Of a stretch of DNA of 64,000 nt, positions 1 through 8,363 are shown in pieces. Numbering within the stretch: the first letter of the stretch is position 1; every line of letters begins with the position of its first letter. Below the pieces are notes generated by a model that searched no databases, was not told the DNA's origin, and saw only the letters and a program-made list of their open reading frames with translations. Both the position numbers and the translations under genes were made by a program. This DNA is from Rhizobiales bacterium SYSU XM002 (GTDB lineage: Bacteria; Pseudomonadota; Alphaproteobacteria; Rhizobiales; Beijerinckiaceae), in NCBI GenBank assembly GCA_009846685.1, contig VWVY01000002.1, positions 372,001 to 436,000 on the forward strand. Reading direction: 5' to 3'.

Positions 1-1
1 C

Positions 2-1444
2 GACGACAACGACCGCATCGGGGAAGGCAGCCGAGCCATCTGCTTCTCGAAGAAGACGCTCGAAGCCTTCGACAGGTACGGCTGCGGCGAGGAACTGCGC
101 GATGCCGGCGTCTCGTGGAGCCGTGGCCGTGTCTTTCAGGGCGATGGTGAACTCTATGCCTTCGATCTCCTGCCGGAGGCGGGGCACAAGATGCCGGCCT
201 TCATCAACATCCAGCAGTTTGTGGTCGAAAAAGCCCTCGTGGATCGTGCCGAAGCCCTCGAAAACCTCGATCTGCGCTGGAAGAACCGCGTAGCCGGTAT
301 CGAGAACGGCGCGGAAGGCGTGGTGCTGACGATCGAGACGCCGGACGGCGACTATCGCCTTTCCGCCGATTACGTCATTGCCTGCGATGGTGCGCGCTCG
401 CCCATACGGGCCATGCTGGGGCTCGATTTTCCCGGCGAGATCTTCGAGGAACAGTTCCTCATCGCCGATGTGAAGATGCATGGCGATTTCCCGGCCGAGC
501 GCTGGTTCTGGTTCGATCCGCCGTTCCACCTTGGTGGCTCGGCACTGTTGCACAAACAGCCGGATGATGTCTGGCGCATCGACCTCCAGCTCCCCGCGAC
601 GGCGGATGCCGAGTTCGAGAAAAAGCCCGAAAATGTGATCCCGCGTATCCAACGCATGCTCGGACATAGCAATTTCAAACTCGAATGGGTGTCGATCTAT
701 CGTTTTCGCTGTCTACGGCTCGATAAATTCATTCATGGCCGAGTGATCTTTGCGGGCGACGCTGCGCATCAGGTCTCGCCGTTCGGCGCGCGCGGCGCGA
801 ATTCCGGTGTGCAGGATGTCGAGAACCTCGGCTGGAAGCTCGCGGCTGTTCTCAAGGGCGGGGCACCGGCGAGCCTGCTTGCGACCTACGATTCCGAACG
901 TGGCGAGGCAGCGGACGAGAACCTCGGCCATTCGACCCGTTCGACCGATTTCATCGCGCCGCAATCGCCGGCCGAGCGCGTTCTGCGCGATGCCGCGCTG
1001 GCGTTGGCGCAACGCTACGACTTCGCCAAGCGCATGGTGAATTCCGGCCGGCTTTCCGCGCCGACGGCCTATCGTACAAGCCCGCTGTCCACGCCGGATG
1101 CGGGACCCTGGGAAGCCGGACCAGTGCCCGGCGCGCCGATTCCGGATGCCCGGCTGAAAAGCCCCGAAGGCAAGGAACTTTTTCTCTCGGAATGTCTCGG
1201 TGCCGGTTTTTCATTGTTGATGCGCGGGGGCGAGCCGAAGGAAGTGCCCCCTGGCGTCACCTCGGTCTGTGTCGGCGCCAACGGCTATTTCGATCGCTTT
1301 GGTGAAGTTGCGAGCCGTTTCGCTTTGGAGCCGGGGCGGGCCTATCTGATCCGGCCGGACGGCCATGTCGCGGCCCGCTTCACGGCATGGAAGCAGGCGG
1401 ATGTCGAGGCTGCGCTGGTAAGAGCGCACGGAGGTGCCGCATGA
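2..1444 (+). CDS. FAD-dependent aromatic hydroxylase (MhpA/PheA-type), 5' truncated by the window
   Basis: The reading frame is open from the first bases and lacks its N-terminal dinucleotide-binding loop, which lies outside the window; 480 residues are visible. Family features are the CDGARS stretch (about residue 127) and the second FAD motif GDAAHQVSPFGARG (about residue 253), typical of the PF01494 single-component flavin monooxygenases that hydroxylate phenolic acids with NAD(P)H and O2. The tail resembles the thioredoxin-like C-terminal domain of phenol and 3-(3-hydroxyphenyl)propionate hydroxylases. Its stop overlaps the start of a DUF2783 gene (ATGA), so the two are co-translated. The substrate cannot be named from sequence. 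Confidence 0.85.
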   Translation, partial: DDNDRIGEGSRAICFSKKTLEAFDRYGCGEELRDAGVSWSRGRVFQGDGELYAFDLLPEAGHKMPAFINIQQFVVEKALVDRAEALENLDLRWKNRVAGIENGAEGVVLTIETPDGDYRLSADYVIACDGARSPIRAMLGLDFPGEIFEEQFLIADVKMHGDFPAERWFWFDPPFHLGGSALLHKQPDDVWRIDLQLPATADAEFEKKPENVIPRIQRMLGHSNFKLEWVSIYRFRCLRLDKFIHGRVIFAGDAAHQVSPFGARGANSGVQDVENLGWKLAAVLKGGAPASLLATYDSERGEAADENLGHSTRSTDFIAPQSPAERVLRDAALALAQRYDFAKRMVNSGRLSAPTAYRTSPLSTPDAGPWEAGPVPGAPIPDARLKSPEGKELFLSECLGAGFSLLMRGGEPKEVPPGVTSVCVGANGYFDRFGEVASRFALEPGRAYLIRPDGHVAARFTAWKQADVEAALVRAHGGAA

Positions 1445-1647
1445 GCGAGACCCTGACGACAGCCTCCCGATTTCCTGATCCGGATCGCGCGTTCCGTCTG
1501 TTGATCGAGGCGCGGCGCGGGCTTTCGGCCGAGGAGGCCGCCGCACTCGACGCCCGGTTGGTGCTGCTGCTCGCGAACCACATCGGCGACGAAGCCGTCC
1601 TTGCGGAAGCGATCCGCGCCGCGCGGGAGACGCAGACGCCGCGCTGA
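1441..1647 (+). CDS. DUF2783 family small protein
   Basis: A 68-residue acidic, helical protein whose core LSAEEAAALDARLVLLLANH is the DUF2783 signature as I recall it from rhizobia and Burkholderia. It starts inside the stop of the upstream flavoprotein hydroxylase (4-base ATGA overlap), which favours this start over an upstream in-frame one and implies translational coupling. DUF2783 genes usually sit next to FAD-dependent aromatic hydroxylases, so a role as accessory or stabilising subunit is a reasonable inference. No catalytic residues or metal motif are visible. Confidence 0.8.
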   Translation: MSETLTTASRFPDPDRAFRLLIEARRGLSAEEAAALDARLVLLLANHIGDEAVLAEAIRAARETQTPR

Positions 1648-1720
1648 GTCCCTTTCAATTTTCCCGCGCCGTGCCTATCTGCTGGCGAAGGCCTCGGCGG
1701 CACATCTTGAGGAGCGAGCG

Positions 1721-2233
1721 ATGCGCGGAATTCTGGCAGCCCTGTTTCTGTCCCTTGGCATTCTGCCGGCCATCCATGCACCGGCCTCCGCACAGTCGCC
1801 GGATCTGATCTTCAAGAAATCGACCGTCTTCCGCTTCCTCACGCCGGACGACAAGCTCGCGACCTATGCGATCGACGATCCGATCATCGAGGGTGTCGCC
1901 TGCCATTACACGGTGCCGGAAAAGGGTGGCGTCTCAGGCGGACTGGGGCTTGCGGAGGAGGTGTCTGATATCTCGCTCGCCTGCCGTCAGGTCGGGCCGA
2001 TCCGCTTCAAGGAGAAAGCCGATCAGGGCGATGTGATGTTCCGCCAGTCGCGCTCGCTGCTGTTCAAGCGGATGCAGATCGTGCGCGGCTGCGATCCAAA
2101 GCGGAACGTGCTGGTCTATCTCGTCTATTCGGACAAGCTGATTGACGGCAGCCCGAAGAACTCGACCTCCACGGTGCCGATCATGCCCTGGGGGCAGGCG
2201 GATGCGCCGCGGTGCAGCGAGTTTATCAAGTAA
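1721..2233 (+). CDS. creA: CreA family periplasmic protein
   Basis: The 170-residue protein has a Sec signal peptide (MRGILAALFLSLG, probable cleavage after about residue 24, ASA-QS). The mature part follows E. coli CreA closely: the motifs GGVSGGLGLAEE, ACRQVGPI, AYSDK-like VYSDKLIDGSPKNS and VPIMPWGQA are all in order. CreA is a conserved periplasmic protein of unknown molecular role. The start is supported by a GAGGAG ribosome site seven bases upstream. It lies 73 bases after the DUF2783 gene and may be read from its own promoter. Confidence 0.88.
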   Translation: MRGILAALFLSLGILPAIHAPASAQSPDLIFKKSTVFRFLTPDDKLATYAIDDPIIEGVACHYTVPEKGGVSGGLGLAEEVSDISLACRQVGPIRFKEKADQGDVMFRQSRSLLFKRMQIVRGCDPKRNVLVYLVYSDKLIDGSPKNSTSTVPIMPWGQADAPRCSEFIK

Positions 2234-2264
2234 TCGCGAGAAAACGTCCGGCGAGTGCCGACCG

Positions 2265-2588
2265 TCAGTCCTTGCAGGAGATCAGGAAACTGTCGGCCGG
2301 TTTGCCGGCCGATCCGGCATTGGTCGAGCCAGTAATCTCGTCGCGGTCGAGCTTGCGGTAGGCGAGGGCGGCCTTGAAGCCCTTGGCCTCGCACCAGGCA
2401 TCGGCGACGATCCGGCCGCAATTCGACTGGGCGGCGAGACATTCCTGAGTGCCGTATCCGTCGCTGCCCGCCACGACGAAATCGCGCTGTTTCGGCTTCG
2501 CTTCGCTCTCGGCGCCTGACGAGGCGTAGATCGTCACGGCGGTGACCGAGACGGCGAGGATGGCGAAAAGACTGACGCGCTTTTGCAT
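2265..2588 (-). CDS. small secreted cysteine-containing protein, function unknown
   Basis: A 107-residue protein beginning MQKRVSLFAILAVSVTAVTI, a clear N-terminal export or anchor helix, followed by a short mature domain with four cysteines (CLAAQSNC, WCEAKG, terminal SCKD) that could form two disulfides in the periplasm. A longer in-frame extension upstream is Arg/Lys-rich and reads as non-coding, so the ATG at 2588 was chosen. It converges on creA with 31 bases between stops. I do not recognise the family. Confidence 0.7.
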   Translation of the reverse strand: MQKRVSLFAILAVSVTAVTIYASSGAESEAKPKQRDFVVAGSDGYGTQECLAAQSNCGRIVADAWCEAKGFKAALAYRKLDRDEITGSTNAGSAGKPADSFLISCKD

Positions 2589-2880
2589 GGTTCGGGACCC
2601 CGAAAAGATACGCGATGCAACTGAGGGTCGGTATTTTCGGGGTAATGTGTTAAGGATTGATTGAGATTTCGGTTTCGTGGACCTTCGCCGTTTGGCCCGC
2701 TTGACGCGAGAACGTTGATCGCGCATTTTCGTTGCATGACAATGACGGCAATGGGTCGAATTTCTTTTTCGATTTGTGGCTAGCGCGCTTCGCTCGCTGG
2801 CACGCCGTCTCGTTTCCTCTTAAAGGTCACCCCGAGATGACGCCCCCGGCGAGCGGCGGGCGCATAACTTCGGGTGTTTC
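2589..2880. other. intergenic region between the divergent small secreted gene and cysS
   Basis: About 290 bases must hold the promoters for the minus-strand secreted protein and for cysS. It has T-rich patches around 2640-2670 and 2758-2775 and no open frame with coding character. I see no hairpin with a T-run and no T-box or other riboswitch signature. cysS has no clear Shine-Dalgarno sequence just upstream of its ATG. Confidence 0.4.
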
Positions 2881-4311
2881 ATGACAGGCTTGCGGCTCTA
2901 CAACACGCTGACGCGGCAGAAGGAAGACTTCTCGCCGATCGATCCCAAGCATGTCCGCATGTATGTCTGCGGGCCGACCGTTTACGATTATGCCCATATC
3001 GGCAACGCCCGCCCGGTGATCGTGTTCGACGTGCTGTTTCGCCTGCTGCGGCACCTCTACGGCGAGAACAACGTCGTCTATACCCGCAACATCACGGACG
3101 TGGACGACAAGATCAACGATCGTGCCGCCCGCGATTACCCCGACTTGCCGCTCAACGACGCGATCCGCAAGGTGACGGAGGCGACGAATGCACAGTATCA
3201 GGCCGACGTGGCGGCGCTTGGTTGCCTGCCGCCGACGCATCAGCCGCGTGCGACCGAGCATATCGAGGCGATGAAGGCTCTCTGCGAACGGCTCGTCGAG
3301 CGTGGCGTGGCCTATGTCGCGGAAGGCCATGTGCTGTTCTCGCCCGAGGCGATGAATGCCCACAAGAACGCGTGGCCCACATACGGCAAGCTCGCCAACC
3401 GCTCCCTCGACGAGATGATCGCCGGCGCGCGCGTCGATGTCGCGCCCTACAAGCGCGGCGCGACGGATTTCGTGCTCTGGAAGCCGTCGAGCGAGAACGA
3501 GCCCGGCTGGCCCTCGCCCTGCGGTATGGCCGGCAAGGGGCGGCCGGGCTGGCATATCGAATGCTCGGCGATGTCGATGGCGACACTGCTCGAGCCCTTC
3601 GGCGGCGGGCTTTCCTGCGACGATCCGATGCGCAACACCTTCGACATTCACGGCGGCGGCATCGATCTCGTCTTTCCGCACCACGAGAACGAGATCGCGC
3701 AGTCCTGCTGCGCCTTCGGTTCGGCGCGGATGGCGAACGTGTGGATGCACAACGGCTTCCTGCAGGTCGAGGGGCAGAAGATGTCGAAATCGCTCGGCAA
3801 CTTCCGCACGATCCGCGAAGTGCTGAACGATTGGCCGGGCGAAGTCGCGCGGCTCAACATGCTCCGGACGCATTACCGCCAGCCGATCGACTGGACGGAG
3901 GCTGCGCTTGCTGAAAGCGTGGCAATGCTCGAGGGCTGGTATCGCAAGGCTGGCGATGTCACGCCTGGCGCTGTCGATTCCGCAACCCTCGAGGCTCTTT
4001 CCGACGACATGAACATGCCGGCGGCGATCGCGGCCATGCATCAGATTTCGGATCCCGCCTCGCTCAAGGCAACTGGGGCACTGCTGGGGCTGCTCGGCCA
4101 GTCCGCCGCTGAGCGCGAAGCAGAAGCCAAGGCTGGCGTTGACGCGGCAGCAGTGGACGAGCTTGTCGCCGCCCGCCTCGAAGCCCGCGCCGCGAAGAAC
4201 TTCGCCGAATCCGACCGCATCCGTGATGAACTTGCTGCGATGGGCATCGCGCTCAAGGACGGCAAGGACGCATCTGGCAATCCGGTGACGACCTGGGAGG
4301 TGAAACGATGA
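2881..4311 (+). CDS. cysS: cysteine--tRNA ligase
   Basis: Class I aminoacyl-tRNA synthetase of 476 residues that charges tRNA-Cys with cysteine in the cytoplasm. The HIGH-type motif HIGN is at residues 39-42, the zinc/cysteine pocket region at [11 protein letters not shown] and GWHIECSAM, and the KMSKS loop at residues 300-304. The C-terminal anticodon-binding helices are present ([17 protein letters not shown]), so the protein is full length for the family. Its stop overlaps the start of the GFA gene, making it the first gene of a cysS-GFA-cimA operon. Confidence 0.97.
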   Translation: MTGLRLYNTLTRQKEDFSPIDPKHVRMYVCGPTVYDYAHIGNARPVIVFDVLFRLLRHLYGENNVVYTRNITDVDDKINDRAARDYPDLPLNDAIRKVTEATNAQYQADVAALGCLPPTHQPRATEHIEAMKALCERLVERGVAYVAEGHVLFSPEAMNAHKNAWPTYGKLANRSLDEMIAGARVDVAPYKRGATDFVLWKPSSENEPGWPSPCGMAGKGRPGWHIECSAMSMATLLEPFGGGLSCDDPMRNTFDIHGGGIDLVFPHHENEIAQSCCAFGSARMANVWMHNGFLQVEGQKMSKSLGNFRTIREVLNDWPGEVARLNMLRTHYRQPIDWTEAALAESVAMLEGWYRKAGDVTPGAVDSATLEALSDDMNMPAAIAAMHQISDPASLKATGALLGLLGQSAAEREAEAKAGVDAAAVDELVAARLEARAAKNFAESDRIRDELAAMGIALKDGKDASGNPVTTWEVKR

Positions 4312-4775
4312 GCGTGTCCCGCTTCACCGGCGGCTGCCAGTGCGGTGCGGTGCGCTTCGCCTGCGAAGGTTTGAAGCGCCCGTCGATCTGCCATTGTCGC
4401 ATGTGCCAGAAGGCTTTTGCCGCGCCGTTCGGTGCCTTCGTTTTCGTCGAGACGCTGGAGTGGACGCGCGGCGTCCCGAGGCATTTCCAGTCCTCGTCCA
4501 AGGTTCAGCGTGGCTTTTGCGGCGATTGCGGCACGCCGCTCACCTACGAATGGCAAGGTGGTGTCGATCTCGCGATCTGCGCCTTTGACAATCCGGCTGC
4601 AATCGCCCCGGAGGTTCAACTCGCCGAGGAAGCTGCGCTGCCGTGGAGCGGATCGCTTGCGGCCTTGCCAACCCGGACGCCAGAGCAGAAGGCGAAAATG
4701 GCGGCATTTGCGGCCGATCTCGTCTCGTATCAGCATCCCGACCACGATACAGCAACCTGGAAGGCGCGCCCATGA
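4308..4775 (+). CDS. GFA family zinc protein (glutathione-dependent formaldehyde-activating-like)
   Basis: A 155-residue protein of the GFA/CENP-V fold (PF04828). The zinc ligands are visible: [10 protein letters not shown] (C-x-C) and CHCRMCQK near the N-terminus and the later CGDCGTPL. The family binds zinc and is often named for glutathione-dependent formaldehyde activation, but most members, this one included, have no proven reaction. Start and stop both overlap neighbours by the ATGA arrangement (cysS upstream, cimA downstream), so the three genes are co-translated. Confidence 0.85.
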   Translation: MSVSRFTGGCQCGAVRFACEGLKRPSICHCRMCQKAFAAPFGAFVFVETLEWTRGVPRHFQSSSKVQRGFCGDCGTPLTYEWQGGVDLAICAFDNPAAIAPEVQLAEEAALPWSGSLAALPTRTPEQKAKMAAFAADLVSYQHPDHDTATWKARP

Positions 4776-6370
4776 AACGCGAACGCCTCTACCTCTTCGA
4801 TACCACCCTGCGCGACGGCGCCCAGACCACCGGCGTCGATTTCAGTCACGCCGACAAGGTCAAGATCGCAGCGATGCTCGACCGGCTCGGCGTCGATTTC
4901 ATTGAAGGCGGTTATCCTGGCGCCAACCCGGTCGATACGAAGTTCTTCGAGAAGCCGCCGGTGACCAAAGCCTGCTTCACGGCCTTCGGCATGACCAAGC
5001 GCGCCGGCATCTCGGCCTCGAACGATCCCGGCCTCGCCGCCCTGTTGCAGGCGGGCGGGCAGGCGATCTGCTTCGTCGCGAAGAGTTGGGATTACCACGT
5101 TGAGTTCGCGCTCGGCTGCACGCTCGATGAAAACCTCGAGTCGATCCGCGATTCGGTGAAGGCGACGCTGGCCGTCAACAAGCGCGCGATGATCGACTGC
5201 GAGCATTTTTTCGATGGCTACAAGGCCAATCGCGCCTACGCGCTCGCCTGCGCCCGCACCGCGAGGGAAGCAGGGGCCGAGTGGGTAGTCCTCTGCGATA
5301 CCAACGGCGGCACGCTTCCCCATGAGGTCGAGGCGATCGTCGCGGATGTGCTTCGGGAAGTGCCGGGCATCGCCCTCGGCATTCATGCCCACGACGATAC
5401 CGGGCATGCTGTCGCCAACAGCCTGGCCGCAGTGCGGGCAGGCGCGCGCCAGATTCAGGGCACACTCAACGGGCTCGGCGAGCGTTGCGGCAACGCCAAC
5501 CTCGTGACACTCATCCCGACGCTGAAGCTCAAGAAGGAATTCGCCCAACGTTTCGAGATCGGCGTTACCGATGAGGCGCTCGCAGGGATCACCGCAGTCA
5601 GCCGCGCGTTCGACGAGTTGCTGAACCGTGTGCCGAACCGGCAGGCGCCCTATGTCGGCGTCTCTGCCTTCGCGACCAAGGCGGGAATCCACGCCTCAGC
5701 GCTCATCAAGGACCCGAAGACCTACGAGCACGTCGCGCCCGAGACTGTCGGCAACCGGCGTCTGGTGCTGGTCTCGACGCAGGCCGGCAAATCGAACGTA
5801 CTCGCCGAACTCGAACGCCTCGGCGTTTCGGTCGAGAAGAGCGATCCGCGCTTGTCGCGCCTGCTCGACGAGGTGAAGGAAAAGGAAGCGCAGGGCTATT
5901 CCTACGAGGGTGCCGATGCGAGCTTCTACCTGCTCGCCCAGCGCCTCCTCGGGCGCGTGCCGGAATTCTTCAAGGTCGAACGGTTCAAGGTCAACGTCGA
6001 GCGGCGCTTCAACGCGCGTGGCGATCTCGTGACCTTCTCGGAGGCGGTTGTGAAGGTTCGGGTCGGCGAGAAATCGCTGATCTCGGCGGCGGAGGGCGAT
6101 GGCCCTGTGAACGCGCTCGACAAGGCGCTGCGCAAGGATCTTGGTCGCTACCAGCAATTCATCAAGGGGTTGAAGCTCTCGGATTTCAAGGTCCGCATCT
6201 TCCAGGGGGGCACCGACGCGGTGACCCGCGTTCTTATCGATTCGACGGACGAAACCGGCGAGACCTGGACCACGGTGGGGGTCTCGCCGAACATTATCGA
6301 TGCCTCGTTCCAGGCGCTGATCGACTCGATCTATTACAAGTTGATGCGCGCACAGGTTCCGGCGGAGTGA
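4772..6370 (+). CDS. cimA: (R)-citramalate synthase
   Basis: A 532-residue member of the LeuA/CimA family. The HMGL-like TIM barrel begins with FDTTLRDGAQTTGVDF, and the metal-binding H-x-H is in GIHAHDDTGHA. A second domain (from about residue 400) is the LeuA-type allosteric regulatory domain. The DGAQT start and the length match the cimA class (TIGR00977) that condenses pyruvate and acetyl-CoA to citramalate, giving 2-oxobutanoate for isoleucine without threonine. A 2-isopropylmalate synthase cannot be excluded absolutely, but the motif favours CimA. The ATG overlaps the stop of the GFA gene; an upstream in-frame extension lies inside that gene. Confidence 0.88.
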   Translation: MKRERLYLFDTTLRDGAQTTGVDFSHADKVKIAAMLDRLGVDFIEGGYPGANPVDTKFFEKPPVTKACFTAFGMTKRAGISASNDPGLAALLQAGGQAICFVAKSWDYHVEFALGCTLDENLESIRDSVKATLAVNKRAMIDCEHFFDGYKANRAYALACARTAREAGAEWVVLCDTNGGTLPHEVEAIVADVLREVPGIALGIHAHDDTGHAVANSLAAVRAGARQIQGTLNGLGERCGNANLVTLIPTLKLKKEFAQRFEIGVTDEALAGITAVSRAFDELLNRVPNRQAPYVGVSAFATKAGIHASALIKDPKTYEHVAPETVGNRRLVLVSTQAGKSNVLAELERLGVSVEKSDPRLSRLLDEVKEKEAQGYSYEGADASFYLLAQRLLGRVPEFFKVERFKVNVERRFNARGDLVTFSEAVVKVRVGEKSLISAAEGDGPVNALDKALRKDLGRYQQFIKGLKLSDFKVRIFQGGTDAVTRVLIDSTDETGETWTTVGVSPNIIDASFQALIDSIYYKLMRAQVPAE

Positions 6371-6397
6371 ATTCCCCGAGCCAGCAAGATCACGACA

Positions 6398-6847
6398 CTA
6401 TTTCAAGACCGATTCGAATTTGGCGTTATCCAAGTGCTGGGAGAAAGCGGATATGGCCTTGTTTACGGACGGATTGGCGAACAATTCGTAGGCTGATACT
6501 TCCCCGAGCGTCTTGAAAGATGCCGGAAGAGCGCCCTGACCGTCTGTCTTGATCGCGTTTTTCGTCTGTTCGCGGCAAGACTGAGTAATCAACCGTTCAA
6601 TGAGGGCGGCCGTGTTCTTGTCTGTCTCTGTGCGAGCGGTTTCCGTGACGTTGGAGAGGTCCTGAATATCAGGATGAACCGACAGGCTCGTGAAAAACCA
6701 GCGGACCAAATCCTTGCGGTCCTTGCCTGTCGTGCTGTCCGCCAGGCATTTGGACAACGCGTCAGTGGCGGGGCCGGCGATGGCCATTCCGGCAGATGTT
6801 GCCATGCCGAGGAGCACGGCGAACGCGACAGCAATGTTTGTTCTCAT
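6398..6847 (-). CDS. secreted protein of unknown function
   Basis: The 149-residue protein has a Sec signal peptide (MRTNIAVAFAVLLGMATS, cleavage probably at AIA-GP around residue 24). The mature part has two cysteines (KCLADSTTGKD and QSCREQ) spaced as in small helical periplasmic proteins and is otherwise polar. The ATG at 6847 was chosen because the frame upstream of it has no signal-peptide or coding character. It converges on cimA with 27 bases between stops. I do not recognise the family. Confidence 0.7.
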   Translation of the reverse strand: MRTNIAVAFAVLLGMATSAGMAIAGPATDALSKCLADSTTGKDRKDLVRWFFTSLSVHPDIQDLSNVTETARTETDKNTAALIERLITQSCREQTKNAIKTDGQGALPASFKTLGEVSAYELFANPSVNKAISAFSQHLDNAKFESVLK

Positions 6848-6929
6848 CTTCTGCTTTTTCCACTCATTCCCGTGTTGCCGCGAGGAGCAAGGAGAGTGCC
6901 GCCGCCTTGCCCCCAATGGCGTTTGCGCC

Positions 6930-7346
6930 TCACTCCGTGAAGTTGACGGTCTTGTCGGCGCAGAGATCAACCTGCGTCGGCTCGAAGGGAGCCTCGTCGT
7001 CGAACGAGGCGTCGAGCGTGAAGGTGCAGCCGGCGTTCTTGCGCAGCTTGACCGAGATCTTCTTGCCGGGCGCGAGCGGTGCCTTGAGCATCGAGCTCGG
7101 TTTACCGCTCTGGCCGGTCATGTTGATCGCGGTCACCGCGCTTGCCCGGTTGTTGAGGAAGACGACCTCGGTCGCATTCTTCGCGGTTGCCTTGCGGCGC
7201 GCGGCGCGGGCGGCAGGACGCGCGGCGGGCGCAGCCGGGGCAGCAGCCGGAGCTTCTTCATCCGGAGCCGGGGCCTGCTGGGCCTGCGCGGGGAAGGAAA
7301 GGGCGAGAAGAGCGAACGAAACGCCGGCAAGAGCAGCGCGGACCAT
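6930..7346 (-). CDS. secreted Ala/Pro-rich protein of unknown function
   Basis: A 138-residue protein with a signal peptide ending at QAQ-QAP, then a low-complexity Ala/Pro/Arg linker (about residues 25-55) and a small C-terminal domain of about 80 residues with two cysteines (AGCTFTL, DLCADK) and a beta-rich pattern. The linker plus compact domain suggests a periplasmic module held away from the membrane or cell wall. The ATG at 7346 has GAGG seven bases upstream; a TTG two codons earlier lacks proper spacing. It lies upstream of the other secreted protein gene on the same strand. Confidence 0.7.
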   Translation of the reverse strand: MVRAALAGVSFALLALSFPAQAQQAPAPDEEAPAAAPAAPAARPAARAARRKATAKNATEVVFLNNRASAVTAINMTGQSGKPSSMLKAPLAPGKKISVKLRKNAGCTFTLDASFDDEAPFEPTQVDLCADKTVNFTE

Positions 7347-7492
7347 GACCAAACCTCAGGATCGCACGATCGAAGAAACCCGGATCGATCGCCCGATCAT
7401 GCAAGCACGCGACGCTCCGTGCGCTCATCCTGACATGGTTTTTGAAAACCGAAAGAGCGACGGAAGAAAGTCCTGCGATATTCCGGCTAAAT

Positions 7493-8074
7493 TCAGGCGC
7501 TCTGCCGATCTCGCATGGTAATCGCCTGCCGGAGCATCGGCACGACTTCATCCACCTTTTCCGCGACCATGTAATGGACTTCCAATCCCTCGCGGATGAA
7601 GTGGAATTCACGCATGTGCGCGAGCAGCACAAGCAGCGGCTTCCAGAAGTTGTTTGTGTTCAGCATCAGGATCGGCTTGTTGTGCTGGCCGAGTTGCGAC
7701 CAGGTCATCTGCTCCACGAGTTCCTCAAGCGTGCCGATACCGCCCGGCAATGCGACGAAGGCATCCGCGCGCTGGAACATCAACTGCTTGCGCTCGTGCA
7801 TGTTCTTCGTGACGATCATCTCCTGCGCATCGCGCAGCATGATCTCCTTGGCCTCGAGAAAATCAGGAATGATGCCGGTGACATGCCCGCCATACTGCAG
7901 CACCGAGCGCGCCACAGCGCCCATCAGCCCGTGCGAGCCGCCGCCGTAGACCAGACCGATGCCGGCTTGCGCGAGAATGCGCCCCAGCGCATTGGCGTTT
8001 TCCATGAAAATCGGGAGAGAACCGGGGCCGGAGCCGCAGAAGACACAGACGTTTCGAATCGGAGTATTTTGCAT
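7493..8074 (-). CDS. LOG family protein (nucleoside 5'-monophosphate phosphoribohydrolase)
   Basis: The 193-residue protein belongs to the Lonely Guy / TIGR00730 Rossmann family. The diagnostic motif PGGIGTLEE and the earlier YGGGSHGLMG are intact. Family members remove ribose 5'-phosphate from AMP-type or cytokinin nucleotides. In bacteria the role is often nucleotide salvage rather than hormone production, so a plant-hormone role is not claimed. The ATG at 8074 was chosen because it directly precedes the conserved VCVFCGSGPG strand; the longer upstream frame has no family similarity. Confidence 0.88.
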   Translation of the reverse strand: MQNTPIRNVCVFCGSGPGSLPIFMENANALGRILAQAGIGLVYGGGSHGLMGAVARSVLQYGGHVTGIIPDFLEAKEIMLRDAQEMIVTKNMHERKQLMFQRADAFVALPGGIGTLEELVEQMTWSQLGQHNKPILMLNTNNFWKPLLVLLAHMREFHFIREGLEVHYMVAEKVDEVVPMLRQAITMRDRQSA

Positions 8075-8363
8075 GGGCCAACAATGCGGCAGCGCCAATG
8101 ACAATGGCAAGACCGCTGGTGCATTGCTGCAGATTATGTTCCGGGGAGGCGGGAAGTGGCGGGCCAGTTGCCGGGAAGGGCGAAAAATACCGATGGGGCT
8201 TGGCAGAAGCGCCACCACGACCCAGATTGGAGTTATTCCATTCGCGACCAGCCCGAAGCGCGGCCTTGCGCCCGTCAACCGGTGATGTCATTCCCGTCCG
8301 CTAGGCCATGCCTGTGCAAATAACCGCGCCTGAGCGAACATCCGTGCCGAAAAGGCTCCGTCC
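8075..8363. other. intergenic region between the LOG gene and the ABC exporter gene
   Basis: About 290 bases between divergent genes, so it should carry promoters in both directions. Long open frames cross it on both strands but lack family similarity and continue as shadows of the flanking genes. I see no hairpin with a T-run and no recognised operator. Confidence 0.35.
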
